Source: Mycolicibacterium sp. CBMA 226 (lineage in GTDB: Bacteria > Actinomycetota > Actinomycetes > Mycobacteriales > Mycobacteriaceae). Taken from it: a stretch of 64,000 nucleotides of DNA. The notes beneath the pieces were generated by a model. That model saw only the letters and a list, made by a program, of their open reading frames with translations, did not search any database and was not told the origin of the DNA. Position numbers and translations under genes: made by a program. The stretch is taken from the NCBI RefSeq assembly GCF_009729075.1, contig NZ_VTGY01000033.1:372001-436000 (forward strand), read 5' to 3'. The stretch's first letter is position 1. Each line of letters begins with the position of its first letter. Below are positions 27,016-43,557 of the stretch, piece after piece.

Positions 27016-27427
27016 GCGTACACCACCTGGTACGAAAAATTATGTCCTGTAAGGACCTTCGCCGACGATCTACCACTACCCACAGCAGGCCCACCGGAAA
27101 CAGCACACAGGCCACCGCCCGCAGACAGGCGCGCAGCGGCCTCAGCCGTTCCCGCCGCAGACCGGTGACGCGCAGCCCCATCACGACCGCGCCCACCGTA
27201 CTACCCGACACCGCCCAGCACGCGGTCAGATACAGCACCGAGACGACGCACGTCGCCGCCGTCGAGTAGACGAACGACACCGCGCCGACGTGAAACATGA
27301 TGGGGCGAAACATGAACTCAGCCAGACGTAATCCGCCGTAGGTCAACCCGAGGAGTGCGCCGACCACGAGGAAATCCATCACGGCCGCCGCACCCCGGCT
27401 GACGATCCCGGCGCTGCGTTCGGTCAT
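27006..27427 (-). CDS. RDD-family membrane protein with an apparent 3' frameshift
   Basis: The N-terminal ~130 residues are a normal RDD protein with three hydrophobic segments and the late motif VVDRRRRSLQDIIFRT. In the annotated frame the protein then runs out of frame across the hydrolase gene down to 26279 with unlikely sequence. A shift of -1 at the run of five A (27035-27039 on the plus strand) restores the family-like ending VVYAWR and a TGA at 27006-27008. So one base appears missing, either a sequencing error in the homopolymer or a real mutation. The start ATG overlaps the upstream gene stop (ATGA). Such proteins are often transporters or anchors. Confidence 0.65.
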
Positions 27428-27873
27428 GTGCGGTCCCGCCCCAGCAGGCGGTCGACGAACCCGGAGATCGCGTCATCGGCCCGCTCTCCCTGACTACGGA
27501 CGTCCGACATCACCTCGGCCGTCATCGAGTCGGTGGACTGCCGAATGACGGCCTCCAGGTCGATGCCGTCGATCACGTCGTTGGCCAGCCCGATCAGATC
27601 CACACGCTGCCGCACCAATTCGTTGAGATCGAGTTCGTCGAGAACGAGCTCCACGACCTGGCCGGCGACTTCAGCGATCAACCCCTTGATCGGATCGATT
27701 GCCCGCTCGCCACGCGCCATCATGTCGAAACGCGTGCGGCGCAATAGATTTCCGACGATCGGCAGCCGCTCGGCACCGCGGTACACTGCCACCGCGCCAC
27801 CGACCGCCGTCGCCGCCACCCCGGCGACGAGCAGCACCGCCGGATTCGGCGGCGCGGCAGCGGGTTCAGTCAC
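27424..27873 (-). CDS. Membrane-anchored conserved protein of unknown function, partner of the RDD gene
   Basis: 149 residues. One N-terminal hydrophobic helix (about 12-30) is followed by an acidic helical region rich in Val, Leu, Asp and Ile (ELVLDELDLNELVRQRVDL) that looks like short coiled coils. No catalytic motif is seen. GTG start at 27873. Its stop overlaps the RDD start by four bases, which suggests the two membrane proteins work together. Actinobacteria commonly encode such a pair, with no agreed function. Confidence 0.72.
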   Translation of the reverse strand: MTEPAAAPPNPAVLLVAGVAATAVGGAVAVYRGAERLPIVGNLLRRTRFDMMARGERAIDPIKGLIAEVAGQVVELVLDELDLNELVRQRVDLIGLANDVIDGIDLEAVIRQSTDSMTAEVMSDVRSQGERADDAISGFVDRLLGRDRT

Positions 27874-27897
27874 CGCGCGTCACCTGACCTTGTCGCA

Positions 27898-27945
27898 AGA
27901 CGCAAATGTCCCCCAAACACGTGGTGTCGGGGGACATCTGCGTCT
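27898..27945 (-). terminator. Long hairpin downstream of accD4
   Basis: The 17-base arms AGACGCAAATGTCCCCC (27898-27914) and GGGGGACATCTGCGTCT (27929-27945) pair with one mismatch around a 14-base loop. It lies 14 bases past the accD4 stop on the minus strand, so it likely ends the fadD32-pks13-accD4 transcript. Confidence 0.7.
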
Positions 27946-27959
27946 GCTCGCGAGAAAGA

Positions 27960-29534
27960 TTACAGCGGGGTCAGGCCGTGCTTGCGCGCGATGCGGTCGT
28001 GCTTCTGCTTGTCGCGCAACAACTTCAGCGACTTGCGCAGCAGCAGCCGGGACTCGTGAGGCTGGATCACCGCATCGATGTAGCCACGCTCGGCGGCGGT
28101 CCACGGAATCGCCATGTTGGCGTTGTAGCCCTCGATGAAGTCGGCCTTGATCTTCTGTACCTCAGGCGCATTCGGATCGGGGAAGCGCTTGACCAGCAGC
28201 TGTGCCGCGCCCTGGGCACCGATCACCGCGATACGCGCGGTCGGCCACGCGAAGTTCAGGTCGGCCGACAGCTGCTTGGAGCCCATGACGGCGTAGCCGC
28301 CGCCGTAGGCCTTGCGGATCACGAACGTCACCTTCGGCACATCGGCCTCCACGATGGCGTTGAAGAACCGGCCACCGCGCTTGATGATGCCGCCAGTCTC
28401 CTCGGCCACACCGGGCAGCGCGCCAGGGGTGTCGACGACGAAAACCAAAGGCAGGTTGAAGGAATCGCAGAATCGGATGAAGCCGGCCGCCTTGTCGGAG
28501 GCCTCGTTACCGATCGCACCCGCCATGAACAACGGCTGGTTGGCGATGACGCCGACGGGCCGGCCGTCGACCCGCGCGAACGCGGTGATCATCTCCGGAG
28601 CGCGCTGTTCGGCGATCTCGAAGATGTCGCCGTCGTCGAACATGCGGAGCAGGATGTCGTGCATGTCGTAACCGGCGTTGTCGGCGTCCGGCACGATCTT
28701 GTCCAGCTCGAAGTCGCTCGGCGTCAGCTCGGGCTCCAGGCCCGGGTTGACGATCGGCGGATCGTCCCACGTGTTGGCGGGCAAGAAGCTGAGGTAGTCG
28801 CGGACGTACTGGAACGCGGCCGCTTCGTCCTCGACGACCTTGTGGATGTTGCCGCGCTGGGCCTGGACGTCCGCGCCGCCGAGTTCGTCGAACGTGACGT
28901 CCTCACCGGTGACGTCCTTGATGACGTCCGGGCCGGTGATGAACATGTAACCCTGGTCGCGCACCGCCACCAACAGGTCGGTCTGGATCGGCGAATACAC
29001 CGCACCACCAGCACACTTACCGAGGATGATCGAGATTTCCGGCACCGTGCCGCGCAGCATCTCGTGCCGGCGGCCCAGCTCGGCGTACCAAGCCAGCGAG
29101 GTCACCGCGTCCTGGATGCGGGCGCCGGCCGAATCGTTGATGCCGATGATCGGGCAGCCGACCATGGCGACCCACTCCATCAGCTTGGCGACCTTGCGGC
29201 CGAACATCTCGCCGACCGAACCCTGGAACACCGTCTGGTCGTGGCTGAACACTGCGACGGGACGGCCGTCGATGGTGGCGTGCCCGGTCACCACACCGTC
29301 GCCGTACAGCGCGTTCGGGTCACCGGGCGTCTTGGCCAGCGCGCCGATCTCGAAGAAGCTGCCCGGGTCGACGAGCGCGTGAATGCGGGCGCGGGCCGAC
29401 GGAATGCCCTTCTTGTCGCGGCGCGCCTTGGCCTTCTCGTCGCCGGGATCAGCTGCGCGCGCCAGCTTTTCATGAAGCTCGGCGAGCTTCTCCGCCGTAG
29501 TGGAGGGGCTGCGCGTTTCGGTAACTTCAGTCAC
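27960..29534 (-). CDS. accD4: Acyl-CoA carboxylase beta subunit AccD4
   Basis: 524 residues in two crotonase-like carboxyltransferase halves. The N-terminal half has [28 protein letters not shown], and the oxyanion glycines in [10 protein letters not shown]. The C-terminal half has [19 protein letters not shown], and [14 protein letters not shown]. With AccA3 and AccD5 it carboxylates the C24-26 acyl-CoA to give the extender unit condensed by Pks13. The start is GTG 29534. It follows pks13 by 10 bases at the end of the fadD32-pks13-accD4 set, the same arrangement as in other mycolate-making bacteria. Confidence 0.94.
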   Translation of the reverse strand: MTEVTETRSPSTTAEKLAELHEKLARAADPGDEKAKARRDKKGIPSARARIHALVDPGSFFEIGALAKTPGDPNALYGDGVVTGHATIDGRPVAVFSHDQTVFQGSVGEMFGRKVAKLMEWVAMVGCPIIGINDSAGARIQDAVTSLAWYAELGRRHEMLRGTVPEISIILGKCAGGAVYSPIQTDLLVAVRDQGYMFITGPDVIKDVTGEDVTFDELGGADVQAQRGNIHKVVEDEAAAFQYVRDYLSFLPANTWDDPPIVNPGLEPELTPSDFELDKIVPDADNAGYDMHDILLRMFDDGDIFEIAEQRAPEMITAFARVDGRPVGVIANQPLFMAGAIGNEASDKAAGFIRFCDSFNLPLVFVVDTPGALPGVAEETGGIIKRGGRFFNAIVEADVPKVTFVIRKAYGGGYAVMGSKQLSADLNFAWPTARIAVIGAQGAAQLLVKRFPDPNAPEVQKIKADFIEGYNANMAIPWTAAERGYIDAVIQPHESRLLLRKSLKLLRDKQKHDRIARKHGLTPL

Positions 29535-29544
29535 GGTTCTCCTA

Positions 29545-35001
<5,457 letters not shown>

Positions 35002-35057
35002 TTTCACTGTTCACTTTCGCCGCCGGACAGGGTAGTTCGAGCCCGGGATAGAGGAGT

Positions 35058-36941
35058 TCAGTTCAGATCGTCGGGGAACGCGTTGGCCACCTTGCCGGTG
35101 CGCAGCGAGCCGTCCAGATAGGCCTGGCGGGTGGCGCGGCGGCCGATCTTGCCACTGGAGGTACGCGGGATGGCGCCGGCCGCGGTCAGGAGCACGTCAC
35201 GCACGGTGACGCCGTGGCGCACCGCGATGGCCGCGCGGATGTCGTCGACGATCGGCTGGGGCTCGAGCTTGTGTGCACCCGGGGCCCGCTCGGCGACGAT
35301 GACCAGCTGCTCGGAGCTGTCGTCGGGATCGCGCTTGAGGCCGACGTGGGCGTCGGCGAAGACCTCGTCGGGCAGCTGGTTGGCCGGCACCGAGAACGCC
35401 GCCACGTAGCCGACGCGCAGGGCCTTGCTGGCCTCCTGCGCCGAGTACTCGAGGTCCTGCGGATAGTGATTGCGGCCGTCGACGATAACCAGGTCCTTGA
35501 CGCGACCGGTGATGTACAGCTCGCCATCGTGGTAGGCACCGAAGTCGCCGGTGCGCACCCAGGTGGCGTCGTCGGCGGCGCCTTCGGCGTGCGACGGGTT
35601 GGTGCGCGACTTGAGGGTGTTCTGGAAGGTCTCGATGGTCTCTTCGGGCTTGCCCCAGTAGCCGGTGCCCATGTTGGCGCCGCTGATCCAGATCTCACCG
35701 ATCTGGCCGTCGGGAAGCTCGGTGGCCGTCTCGGCGTCCACGATGACGGCCCACTCGTCGACACCGATCTTGCCGGCGCCGGCCTGGGCCACTGCCTTCG
35801 GCGAGTCGTCCGGGACCACCACGAAGGTGCCGGTGTTCAAGGCGTCGCGGTCCACCGACACGATGGTCGGCTCTTCGGACGACGGCGTGGTCGACACGAA
35901 GAGGGTGGCCTCGGCCAGACCGTACGACGGCTTGATGGCCTTGGACGGGAAGCCGAACGGGCCGAACGCCTCGTTGAACCGGCGCACGGTCGCGGCCGAG
36001 ATCGGCTCGCTGCCGTTCAGCACCGCCTTGACGTTGGATAGGTCGATCGGATCCTTGGGCACACCGCGCGCCGCGGCGTGGTCGAAGGCGAAGTTCGGGG
36101 CCACCGAGATCACGCCGCCGGTATCGCCTTCCTTGCGCGCCATCTCGCGGATCCAGCGTTCCGGACGACGCACGAAGGCCGCCGGGGTCATGAAGGTGAA
36201 GCTGTGGCCGATCATCGGCGCCAGCAGCGCGGTGATCAGACCCATGTCATGGAAGAACGGCAGCCAGGACAGACCGCGGTCGCCCTCTTCGCCTTCGAGG
36301 GCCTCAACGACCTGCACCACGTTGGTGGCCAGATTGAGGTGGGTGATCTGCACGCCGGTCGGGATGCGGGTGGAGCCCGAGGTGTACTGCAGGTAGGCCA
36401 CGGTGTTCTCGTCGACATCGTCGAACGGCACCCAGGTGACGCCGACCTCGTCCGGCACGGCGTCCACCGCGATGACGCGCGGCCGCTCATTCGCCGGGCG
36501 GCTGCGGAAGAACTTGCGCACGCCTTCGGCGGCGGCTGTGGTGGTGAGGATGGCCGAGGGCTTGCAGTCGTCGAGCACGGCGTGCAGGCGGCCGACGTGA
36601 CCCGGCTCCGACGGGTCGAACAGCGGTACGGCGATGCGGCCGGCGTACATGGCGCCGTACATCGCCACCAAGTAGTCGAGGTTCTGCGGGCACAGGATGG
36701 CCACCCTGTCGCCCGGCTGTGTCACCTGCTGCAGGCGAGCGCCCACGGCGCGGTTGCGGGCGCTGAACTGGGACCACGACAGATCCTTGGCCTCGCCGTC
36801 GCGCTCGATGGAGAAGTCGAGGAACCGGAAGGCCAGCCGGTCGCCGCGCACCTTTGCCCAGCGTTCGACGTGCTTCACGATGCCGGCACCGTCCGGGAAG
36901 TTGATCTTCCCGTTCTTCACGAACGGGTTGTGGAACGCCAT
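35058..36941 (-). CDS. fadD32: Long-chain fatty acyl-AMP ligase FadD32
   Basis: 627 residues, an ANL-superfamily FAAL. The P-loop is [11 protein letters not shown] (about 180-190), followed by [12 protein letters not shown], the hinge TGDFG and [20 protein letters not shown], and the C-terminal Lys in [11 protein letters not shown]. It activates meromycolic acid as acyl-AMP and loads it onto the N-terminal ACP of Pks13. ATG 36941 follows CAGGAGATTTTG; a TTG three bases upstream is unlikely. It is first in the fadD32-pks13-accD4 operon. A 217-base upstream gap holds promoter-like, AT-richer DNA with a TAAGA/TCTTA dyad. Confidence 0.95.
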   Translation of the reverse strand: MAFHNPFVKNGKINFPDGAGIVKHVERWAKVRGDRLAFRFLDFSIERDGEAKDLSWSQFSARNRAVGARLQQVTQPGDRVAILCPQNLDYLVAMYGAMYAGRIAVPLFDPSEPGHVGRLHAVLDDCKPSAILTTTAAAEGVRKFFRSRPANERPRVIAVDAVPDEVGVTWVPFDDVDENTVAYLQYTSGSTRIPTGVQITHLNLATNVVQVVEALEGEEGDRGLSWLPFFHDMGLITALLAPMIGHSFTFMTPAAFVRRPERWIREMARKEGDTGGVISVAPNFAFDHAAARGVPKDPIDLSNVKAVLNGSEPISAATVRRFNEAFGPFGFPSKAIKPSYGLAEATLFVSTTPSSEEPTIVSVDRDALNTGTFVVVPDDSPKAVAQAGAGKIGVDEWAVIVDAETATELPDGQIGEIWISGANMGTGYWGKPEETIETFQNTLKSRTNPSHAEGAADDATWVRTGDFGAYHDGELYITGRVKDLVIVDGRNHYPQDLEYSAQEASKALRVGYVAAFSVPANQLPDEVFADAHVGLKRDPDDSSEQLVIVAERAPGAHKLEPQPIVDDIRAAIAVRHGVTVRDVLLTAAGAIPRTSSGKIGRRATRQAYLDGSLRTGKVANAFPDDLN

Positions 36942-37059
36942 CAAAATCTCCTGTCACAGCCTGCCGCGCCGGCTACGTCGTATGCAGCAAGTCACGCCAA
37001 ATCCCGGGAAATGGTACCGGGCGGTAGCGATATGCCGCCCCAAGATGCACCGTCAGCAA

Positions 37060-37075
37060 TAAGACCGTGCTCTTA
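37060..37075. promoter_or_regulatory. Dyad TAAGA-N6-TCTTA upstream of fadD32
   Basis: TAAGA at 37060-37064 and TCTTA at 37071-37075, within an AT-richer patch about 120 bases upstream of fadD32. It may be an operator or promoter element for the mycolate condensation operon. The binding protein is unknown. Confidence 0.3.
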
Positions 37076-37158
37076 GTTATCTCTTAATGTTAGGTGACGC
37101 GAATTCGCAGGCCAAATCGCCCCACCGTTTTGTACTCGCGAGTAGCCAACGCGTGATG

Positions 37159-38175
37159 TCAGCCGTGTTTGGGGTGCGGCGCGTTGTCGACGAGCTGCTT
37201 GGCCCAGTTCAGTGTCCACTGTGTCGACGTCTGGCCGTCAAGGGTCCAGAACTGCGGGGTGTTGTACAGCGCGTGCACCGGCCCCGCGGCACTGCCGGAC
37301 AACGTGGCGAGCGTGTTGGGCAGGTTGACGACGTTGAACGCCTCGGTCGGCGCGGCGCAGATCAGGTCACCCTTTCCGCAGATCTCGTTGACCCGGTCGT
37401 TGAGCTCGCCGAAGCCGCCGACGCGCGGTCCCGTCATGTTCAGGCCCAGCATCCCGAGCGGCAGCTCGTGCAAGGTGATCTCGGCGCCCTGTCCCGGCGG
37501 GTTCGGTCCGACGTCCTTGCCCACATCAGGCTGGCGGCGACCGTCGGCGATCAACGTCACGCCGAGCACCAGGTCCTGATCGATGGGACCGCGGCCGTTG
37601 CCGATGTCGCTCGCGATGTCGCCGGCGATGACCGCCCCCTGCGAGAAACCGACGATCACGAAGCTGGTCAGCGGGCACCGGTTGTTGATGTCGGTGATCG
37701 CCTCGACGGCTTTCTTCTTGCCCTCTTCGCGGCTGTCGTTGTACGACATCTGGTTGTCCGCGGCCAGCGGGTTATGGAACTGCGCGGTGTAGGGCACCGT
37801 GTACTGCGCCAACCGGTCGGCACCGAACTCCTGACCCAGCGGATTACTGACATTCAGCAGCAGGGCGATCGGGAACGACGGCGTCGGATTCAGCGGGTCG
37901 AGCGCCCGTGACGACTCCCAGGTACCCGGGATCGAGATCAGCTGTACGTCAGGGCAGTCGGCCGACTGGTAGGCCGGCCGCGGCTTCGACGGCTTCGTGG
38001 TCGGGCCCGAGGTGGTCGGCGGCTGCGCCGAGGGCGGCGTCGGCCCCGGAATCTCACCGGGCTGACGCAGCCACACGACGATCGCGAAGGCGACCACGAT
38101 GACCAGCAGCGCTACCGCGCCCGCCGCGGCGATGGCAAGGATGCGGTGGCGGCGGCGCCGATTGTTGGTGGCCAT
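37159..38175 (-). CDS. Cutinase-like serine hydrolase (Rv3802c/Culp6 ortholog)
   Basis: 338 residues. An N-terminal membrane anchor (about 12-36) and a Pro/Thr-rich linker (about 42-70) precede a cutinase-like alpha/beta-hydrolase domain. The nucleophile is the Ser of [11 protein letters not shown] (about residue 179), and several Cys suggest disulfides. The M. tuberculosis ortholog is an essential envelope phospholipase/thioesterase that affects mycolate content and is inhibited by tetrahydrolipstatin. It sits between fadD32 and fbpD, as elsewhere. It follows fadD32 on the same strand, but with 217 bases between, so it has separate expression signals. Confidence 0.88.
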   Translation of the reverse strand: MATNNRRRRHRILAIAAAGAVALLVIVVAFAIVVWLRQPGEIPGPTPPSAQPPTTSGPTTKPSKPRPAYQSADCPDVQLISIPGTWESSRALDPLNPTPSFPIALLLNVSNPLGQEFGADRLAQYTVPYTAQFHNPLAADNQMSYNDSREEGKKKAVEAITDINNRCPLTSFVIVGFSQGAVIAGDIASDIGNGRGPIDQDLVLGVTLIADGRRQPDVGKDVGPNPPGQGAEITLHELPLGMLGLNMTGPRVGGFGELNDRVNEICGKGDLICAAPTEAFNVVNLPNTLATLSGSAAGPVHALYNTPQFWTLDGQTSTQWTLNWAKQLVDNAPHPKHG

Positions 38176-38335
38176 GTGGTGTGAGGTCTCCTGCGGGCTG
38201 AGTCGATCCGGTTGCGATCCGAATGTACTCAGCGCTCGTCACACCAAGGTCACGCCGACCGCATTTACGCTGATCAGGGCCGCGATGCTGTGCGCGAAAT
38301 CATGGAAATCGCGCGCAGACCACGACCGCGCCGCG

Positions 38336-39232
38336 CTAGCGGATCACGCTGACGAGTTCGCCCGACATGGCGCCGAGCTGACCGCTCCAGCTGCCCCAGT
38401 CGTGCTGCGGGCCGTCCGGGAAGTCGAAGTGCCCGTTGTGGCCGCCGACGCTGCGGTAGTGCGAGTAGAAGGCGCGGTTGCTGCCCTGGGCCTGGTCGCA
38501 ATACCCGATCATGGCCGCCGGGTCACTGCAGGTGACCGTCGACGGGCTGAACACCCAGATCCGGGTGTTGTTCTGGTTCAGCAGGCTCACGTGCACATCG
38601 GGGTCGTGCCACTTCCAGCGACCCAGCTGCGGGGCACCCCACATGCCGTAGGTGTCCACGCCACCGAACTCCCGCATACCGGCGGTGATGGCGCCGTTGA
38701 ACGTCGTCGACGACGGGGTCAGGAATCCCGACAGCGAGCCCGCGAAGCGGAACCGGTCGGGGTGGAACTCAGCGAGGGCCAGGGCGGCCGTGCCGCCCTG
38801 GGCCGCTCCGACGACACCGTGGCCGTTCGGGGCCAGGCCCTTGGTGGCGGCCAGATAGTCCGGCAGCTCCTGGCTCAGGAAGGTCTCCCACTGCTTGCTG
38901 CCGTCCTGCTCCCAGTTGGTGTAGAAGCTGAACGCACCACCGGCCGGGGCGACGACCGAGATGCCCTTGCCGGCCAGCGTGCCCATGGCATTGCCGGCGG
39001 TGACCCAGTTGCTCACATCGGGGCCGGCGTTGAAGGCGTCAAGGAGATAGACAGCGTGCGGACCACCGGCCTGGAACGTCACCGGGATGTCCCGGCCCAT
39101 CGCCGCCGAGGGCACCATCAGCGTCTCCACGCCCGCGGCATGCGCGGATCCGGTGGCCGTCAGCAGGCCGCCGGCGACCATTACCGCCGCCGCTGTCGCG
39201 GCCATCGTCCGGAACATTGCCTGCAGCCCCAT
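38336..39232 (-). CDS. fbpD: Antigen 85-like protein MPT51/FbpD without catalytic Ser
   Basis: 298 residues (family ~299). The signal peptide (about 1-34) ends GSAHA. The domain is an Ag85-type alpha/beta hydrolase with [15 protein letters not shown] and WGSWSGQLG. The nucleophile position reads GAAQGGTAAL, so the Ser of the Ag85 GLSMAGS motif is missing, as in known MPT51. It is therefore a secreted non-enzymatic, probably fibronectin- or carbohydrate-binding relative. ATG 39232 is chosen because GTGAGG precedes it and the signal peptide starts there. It lies directly downstream of fbpA on the same strand. Confidence 0.92.
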   Translation of the reverse strand: MGLQAMFRTMAATAAAVMVAGGLLTATGSAHAAGVETLMVPSAAMGRDIPVTFQAGGPHAVYLLDAFNAGPDVSNWVTAGNAMGTLAGKGISVVAPAGGAFSFYTNWEQDGSKQWETFLSQELPDYLAATKGLAPNGHGVVGAAQGGTAALALAEFHPDRFRFAGSLSGFLTPSSTTFNGAITAGMREFGGVDTYGMWGAPQLGRWKWHDPDVHVSLLNQNNTRIWVFSPSTVTCSDPAAMIGYCDQAQGSNRAFYSHYRSVGGHNGHFDFPDGPQHDWGSWSGQLGAMSGELVSVIR

Positions 39233-39373
39233 AACCAACCTCACTGTCGTGTGTCGTCGAGCGTCCTGAACCCGCGTTGTAGTGAACCACATCACCTCGG
39301 CGGTTGGTGCCTGAACAACGGGAGGGAACGTTGCCAGGGACCAGGCTGATGTGCACCGCCCCGCAGACAAACG

Positions 39374-39410
39374 ACTGGCGGCGACGACCGGTGAAGGTCG
39401 CCGCCGCCAG
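39374..39410 (-). terminator. Hairpin terminator after fbpA
   Basis: CTGGCGGCGAC (39375-39385) pairs with GTCGCCGCC...CAG (39397-39410) around a short loop, downstream of the fbpA stop on the minus strand. It is followed by CGTTTGTCT. It probably separates fbpA from fbpD. Confidence 0.6.
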
Positions 39411-39450
39411 TGCGAGTTGTTGCCAGAGGATTTACCTCAGGATCAGGTTG

Positions 39451-40470
<1,020 letters not shown>

Positions 40471-40615
40471 CTATGACGGCGTACGGACAACCCTCATCAC
40501 CGCCTCTGCCGTTGAGGTGACGATCAGGCCGGGCGCACACGCCCGAGTGGTTATCGCCGCATGGTTCCCCGGCGTTACCTACGCTTCAGACCGTGCCAGC
40601 GCTCATGCGCCGAAA

Positions 40616-42646
40616 CTACGGACCGGTAGCCGGTAAGCCAGTGTAAGGGGTCGACAGCCTCGGAGGCACATCGAGCTTGCACCTGTACAACTCGTATAAC
40701 GGCACGCGATCGATCCGGTAACGCGTAAATGTGAACGCGTGTACCAGATTTGACATGAACCGGTGGAAGTCCATCGGTGCGCGCACCGAGCTCAGCATCG
40801 TTTCGGTGTCCGGGCACGTCAGCGCGACCGCCGCCTGCGCCACCCAGTCCTGGTCCAGATACGTCGGAATCCACGGCGGCTTGCGCAGGAACGGCCCCTC
40901 GGCGACCGCCCAGTCCGGGAAGAGGTCCTTGTCGTGCCCGATGCGCGCGTCGTCCAGCCGTGCCGTGTGCGCGGCCAGCGGATTGGCCAGCCCGATCTGG
41001 TCGATCACCCGCACCTCGAGCGGCAGATTCATGCCCATCATGCCCAGGTTGGTGAAAAAGACTGTGTGTGGACCTTTTTCGAACCAGTTCGGCGGTGGCG
41101 GCGACTTCGGGTCCGGCACCGGCGGCGGCATGGCCGGGACCACGTCCCACTGGTCGTAATTGCCCGACGGCAGCAGCAGCGCGCCGACCGGGGTGTTGTC
41201 GATGGCCGTCAGCACCGCCCGCATGCGCGGGTAGTCCAGATAGTCCGCGGCCGTCAGCGGATGCGCGTGGCCGGTGGCCTGCGAGTAGAAGCGCCGTTCA
41301 TCGACGATGCCCGAATAGGTCACCCGGGTGGCGTCGTATCCGAGCCCCTGCGAGTTGGCCGCCCACAGCGACCAGCCGACGACCGCCAGCCACAGGGCCG
41401 TGGTCGTGCCGGCCAGCGCGTAGCCGACCTCGCGGGCGATGTTCTTGCCGTCGGGCAGCACGATCGGGATCACCGCAACCGGCGTGACCAGGCAGAACAG
41501 CGGTACCAGGAGCACGCGGCCGTGCATGAAGTCGCCGCCCTGCCGCAACCAGTACAGGCCCTGCACCAGACCGCTGCCGGCCATGAAAATCACTACGGCC
41601 GTGGGGCTTTGGACCCATCGCGCCAGCGAGCTGTAGCCACGCGGCGCCGCCTGGCCCCACCACGGCCGGCTATGTGTGACGAACAACACAATTGCCAGCG
41701 CGGCCGCCAGCACCGCCGGGATCCACAACAGGTATGGCCGGTTGAAGTTGCTCAAGTAGACGAAACCCTGCTGCCACTTGGAGCCGGTGGCGTCCTTGGC
41801 GAGCGCGGTGATCGGCACCAGCAGGCCGTAATAGCCCATCCGGAAGATCTCGTAGGCGATCGGCAGCAAACCCCCGGCCACCAGCACGATCAGACGGCGG
41901 CGCTTGCCACGGGCGGCGACCAGCAACATGACCAACGCCACGCCGCCGATGAGCGCCAACTCCGGGCGCACCAGGACCGACAGACCGGCCAGACAGGCCA
42001 GGGCGCCGTCGAACCAGGCGCTGGTGAGGTTGGCATCGGCCTCGCGGCCCTCGGGTGCGGGCATGCGGGGAGCAATCGGGCTTTGGCGGACGTGAGGAGC
42101 GATCGAACTCTGTGCCCAGCACACCATCATCCACCACAGCAACCCCAGGTAGGCCATGATGAGGCCGTTCTCCAGGCCCGATGTGGCGAAGTCGCGCGCC
42201 GGCGGCACCGCCATGTAGACCAGGGCGCCGGCCGGGACCAGCAGCGCGCGGCGGCCCCGCAGTCCGGGGGCGTACAGCCGGCCGGTGCCGAGCATCGCGA
42301 AGACGAGGCCCGCCACGCTCAGGGTCAGCGCCAGAGCCAACGCCACATATTCGAGCTGTGCCGAGCCACCGATCCACGCGCCGAATGTCACCAGGTAGGT
42401 CCACAGCGTCGACGTGTTGGACTCGACGCGCTCACCGACGTTGAAGACGGGGCCGTTGCCGGCCAACAGGTTTCGCACCGTGCGCAGCACGATGAGGCCG
42501 TCGTCCGCGATCCACCGGCGCTGCCAGGCGCCCCAGCCGAACAGCGCGGCAGACACCACGACGCTCAGCCACAGGCTGATCCGCGCGGCCCGGCCATACG
42601 GGAAGACCGGCCCGCGCAGCAATTGCCGTGCGGGCGAGTCACTCAC
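40616..42646 (-). CDS. aftB: Terminal beta-(1,2)-arabinofuranosyltransferase AftB
   Basis: 676 residues, GT-C enzyme. About ten membrane segments span residues 25-470, then a C-terminal extracytoplasmic domain. The first loop holds the catalytic acid motif RWIADDGLIVLRTVRNLL (Asp pair near residue 48). It adds the terminal beta-(1,2)-arabinose that precedes mycolylation of arabinogalactan. The GTG start overlaps the ubiA stop (GTGA). The order glfT2-PAP2-ubiA-aftB with 4-base overlaps shows one tightly coupled operon for galactan, the DPA precursor and arabinan capping. Confidence 0.94.
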   Translation of the reverse strand: MSDSPARQLLRGPVFPYGRAARISLWLSVVVSAALFGWGAWQRRWIADDGLIVLRTVRNLLAGNGPVFNVGERVESNTSTLWTYLVTFGAWIGGSAQLEYVALALALTLSVAGLVFAMLGTGRLYAPGLRGRRALLVPAGALVYMAVPPARDFATSGLENGLIMAYLGLLWWMMVCWAQSSIAPHVRQSPIAPRMPAPEGREADANLTSAWFDGALACLAGLSVLVRPELALIGGVALVMLLVAARGKRRRLIVLVAGGLLPIAYEIFRMGYYGLLVPITALAKDATGSKWQQGFVYLSNFNRPYLLWIPAVLAAALAIVLFVTHSRPWWGQAAPRGYSSLARWVQSPTAVVIFMAGSGLVQGLYWLRQGGDFMHGRVLLVPLFCLVTPVAVIPIVLPDGKNIAREVGYALAGTTTALWLAVVGWSLWAANSQGLGYDATRVTYSGIVDERRFYSQATGHAHPLTAADYLDYPRMRAVLTAIDNTPVGALLLPSGNYDQWDVVPAMPPPVPDPKSPPPPNWFEKGPHTVFFTNLGMMGMNLPLEVRVIDQIGLANPLAAHTARLDDARIGHDKDLFPDWAVAEGPFLRKPPWIPTYLDQDWVAQAAVALTCPDTETMLSSVRAPMDFHRFMSNLVHAFTFTRYRIDRVPLYELYRCKLDVPPRLSTPYTGLPATGP

Positions 42647-43557
42647 CGGACCAGTCCGGGCAGAATCGCGGCGACGAGCGTCGCGACCAGGGCCACGCCC
42701 AGCAGTTGCAGCACCCGGTCGTTCAGCACGATCTCCTCGGGTTCACCCGCCGCACCGCTATCGACGTCGACGGCGTAGCGCAGGATCGCGATGGTGAAGG
42801 GCACCATCGACACGGCGAACCACGGGCCCTTGTTGCCCTCGAAGGCCCACAGGCCGTAGCAGAGCACGACGGCAGTCGCCGACAGCGTCCAGACGAACCG
42901 CAGGTAACTGCTGGTGTAGGACTCCAGCGCCTTGCGAATCTTGGCGCCGGTGCGTTCGGCGAGTTGCAGTTCGGCGTAACGCTTTCCGGCCGACATGAAC
43001 AGTGAGCCGAACGCGAACACCAGCAGGAACCATTTGGACAGCGGGATGCCGGCGGCCGCGCCACCGGCGATCGCGCGGATCAGGAAGCCCGACGAGTTGA
43101 TGCAGATGTCCAGCACCGCTTGGTGTTTGAGGCCGAAGCAGTAGGCCAGCTGCGTCGCGAGATAAACCGCCATGACGATCGCCAGGCTGGGCGTGAGCCA
43201 CCACGAGATGGCCAGCGAGGCGACGCCGAGCACCACGGCCAGGGAATAGGCCAGCTGCACCGAGACGACGCCCGCGGCGATCGGCCGGTACTGCTTGGTG
43301 GGGTGGACCCGGTCGGCGTCGACGTCACGCGCGTCGTTGATGAGGTAGATACACGACGCGGCCATACAGAACACGACGAACGCGACACCGACGGCCTTGA
43401 ACACCTCGGTGTAGCTGTAATGCGCCCCGACACCGAGCGATGCCAGCGGAGCGGCCAGGACCAGGACGTTCTTGACCCACTGCCGCGGCCGCAGCGCCTT
43501 GACGATGCCGGCGGCCAGATTCTTCGGCGGCCCCAGCTCCTGGGTCTGTTCGGTCAT
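42643..43557 (-). CDS. ubiA: Decaprenylphosphoryl-phosphoribose synthase (UbiA)
   Basis: 304-residue prenyltransferase with about nine membrane helices. The first Asp-rich motif is NDARDVDADRVHP (about 73-85) and the second loop includes GKRYAELQLAE. It transfers 5-phosphoribose from PRPP to decaprenyl phosphate, the first committed step to decaprenyl-phospho-arabinose. Changes in this gene raise ethambutol resistance in M. tuberculosis. It overlaps aftB downstream and the PAP2 gene upstream by four bases each, so the three are translated together. Confidence 0.95.
   Translation of the reverse strand: MTEQTQELGPPKNLAAGIVKALRPRQWVKNVLVLAAPLASLGVGAHYSYTEVFKAVGVAFVVFCMAASCIYLINDARDVDADRVHPTKQYRPIAAGVVSVQLAYSLAVVLGVASLAISWWLTPSLAIVMAVYLATQLAYCFGLKHQAVLDICINSSGFLIRAIAGGAAAGIPLSKWFLLVFAFGSLFMSAGKRYAELQLAERTGAKIRKALESYTSSYLRFVWTLSATAVVLCYGLWAFEGNKGPWFAVSMVPFTIAILRYAVDVDSGAAGEPEEIVLNDRVLQLLGVALVATLVAAILPGLVR

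Noticed and set aside
38336-39232. MPT51 as an active mycolyltransferase
   Set aside because: The nucleophile Ser is absent (GAAQGG), as is normal for this family.
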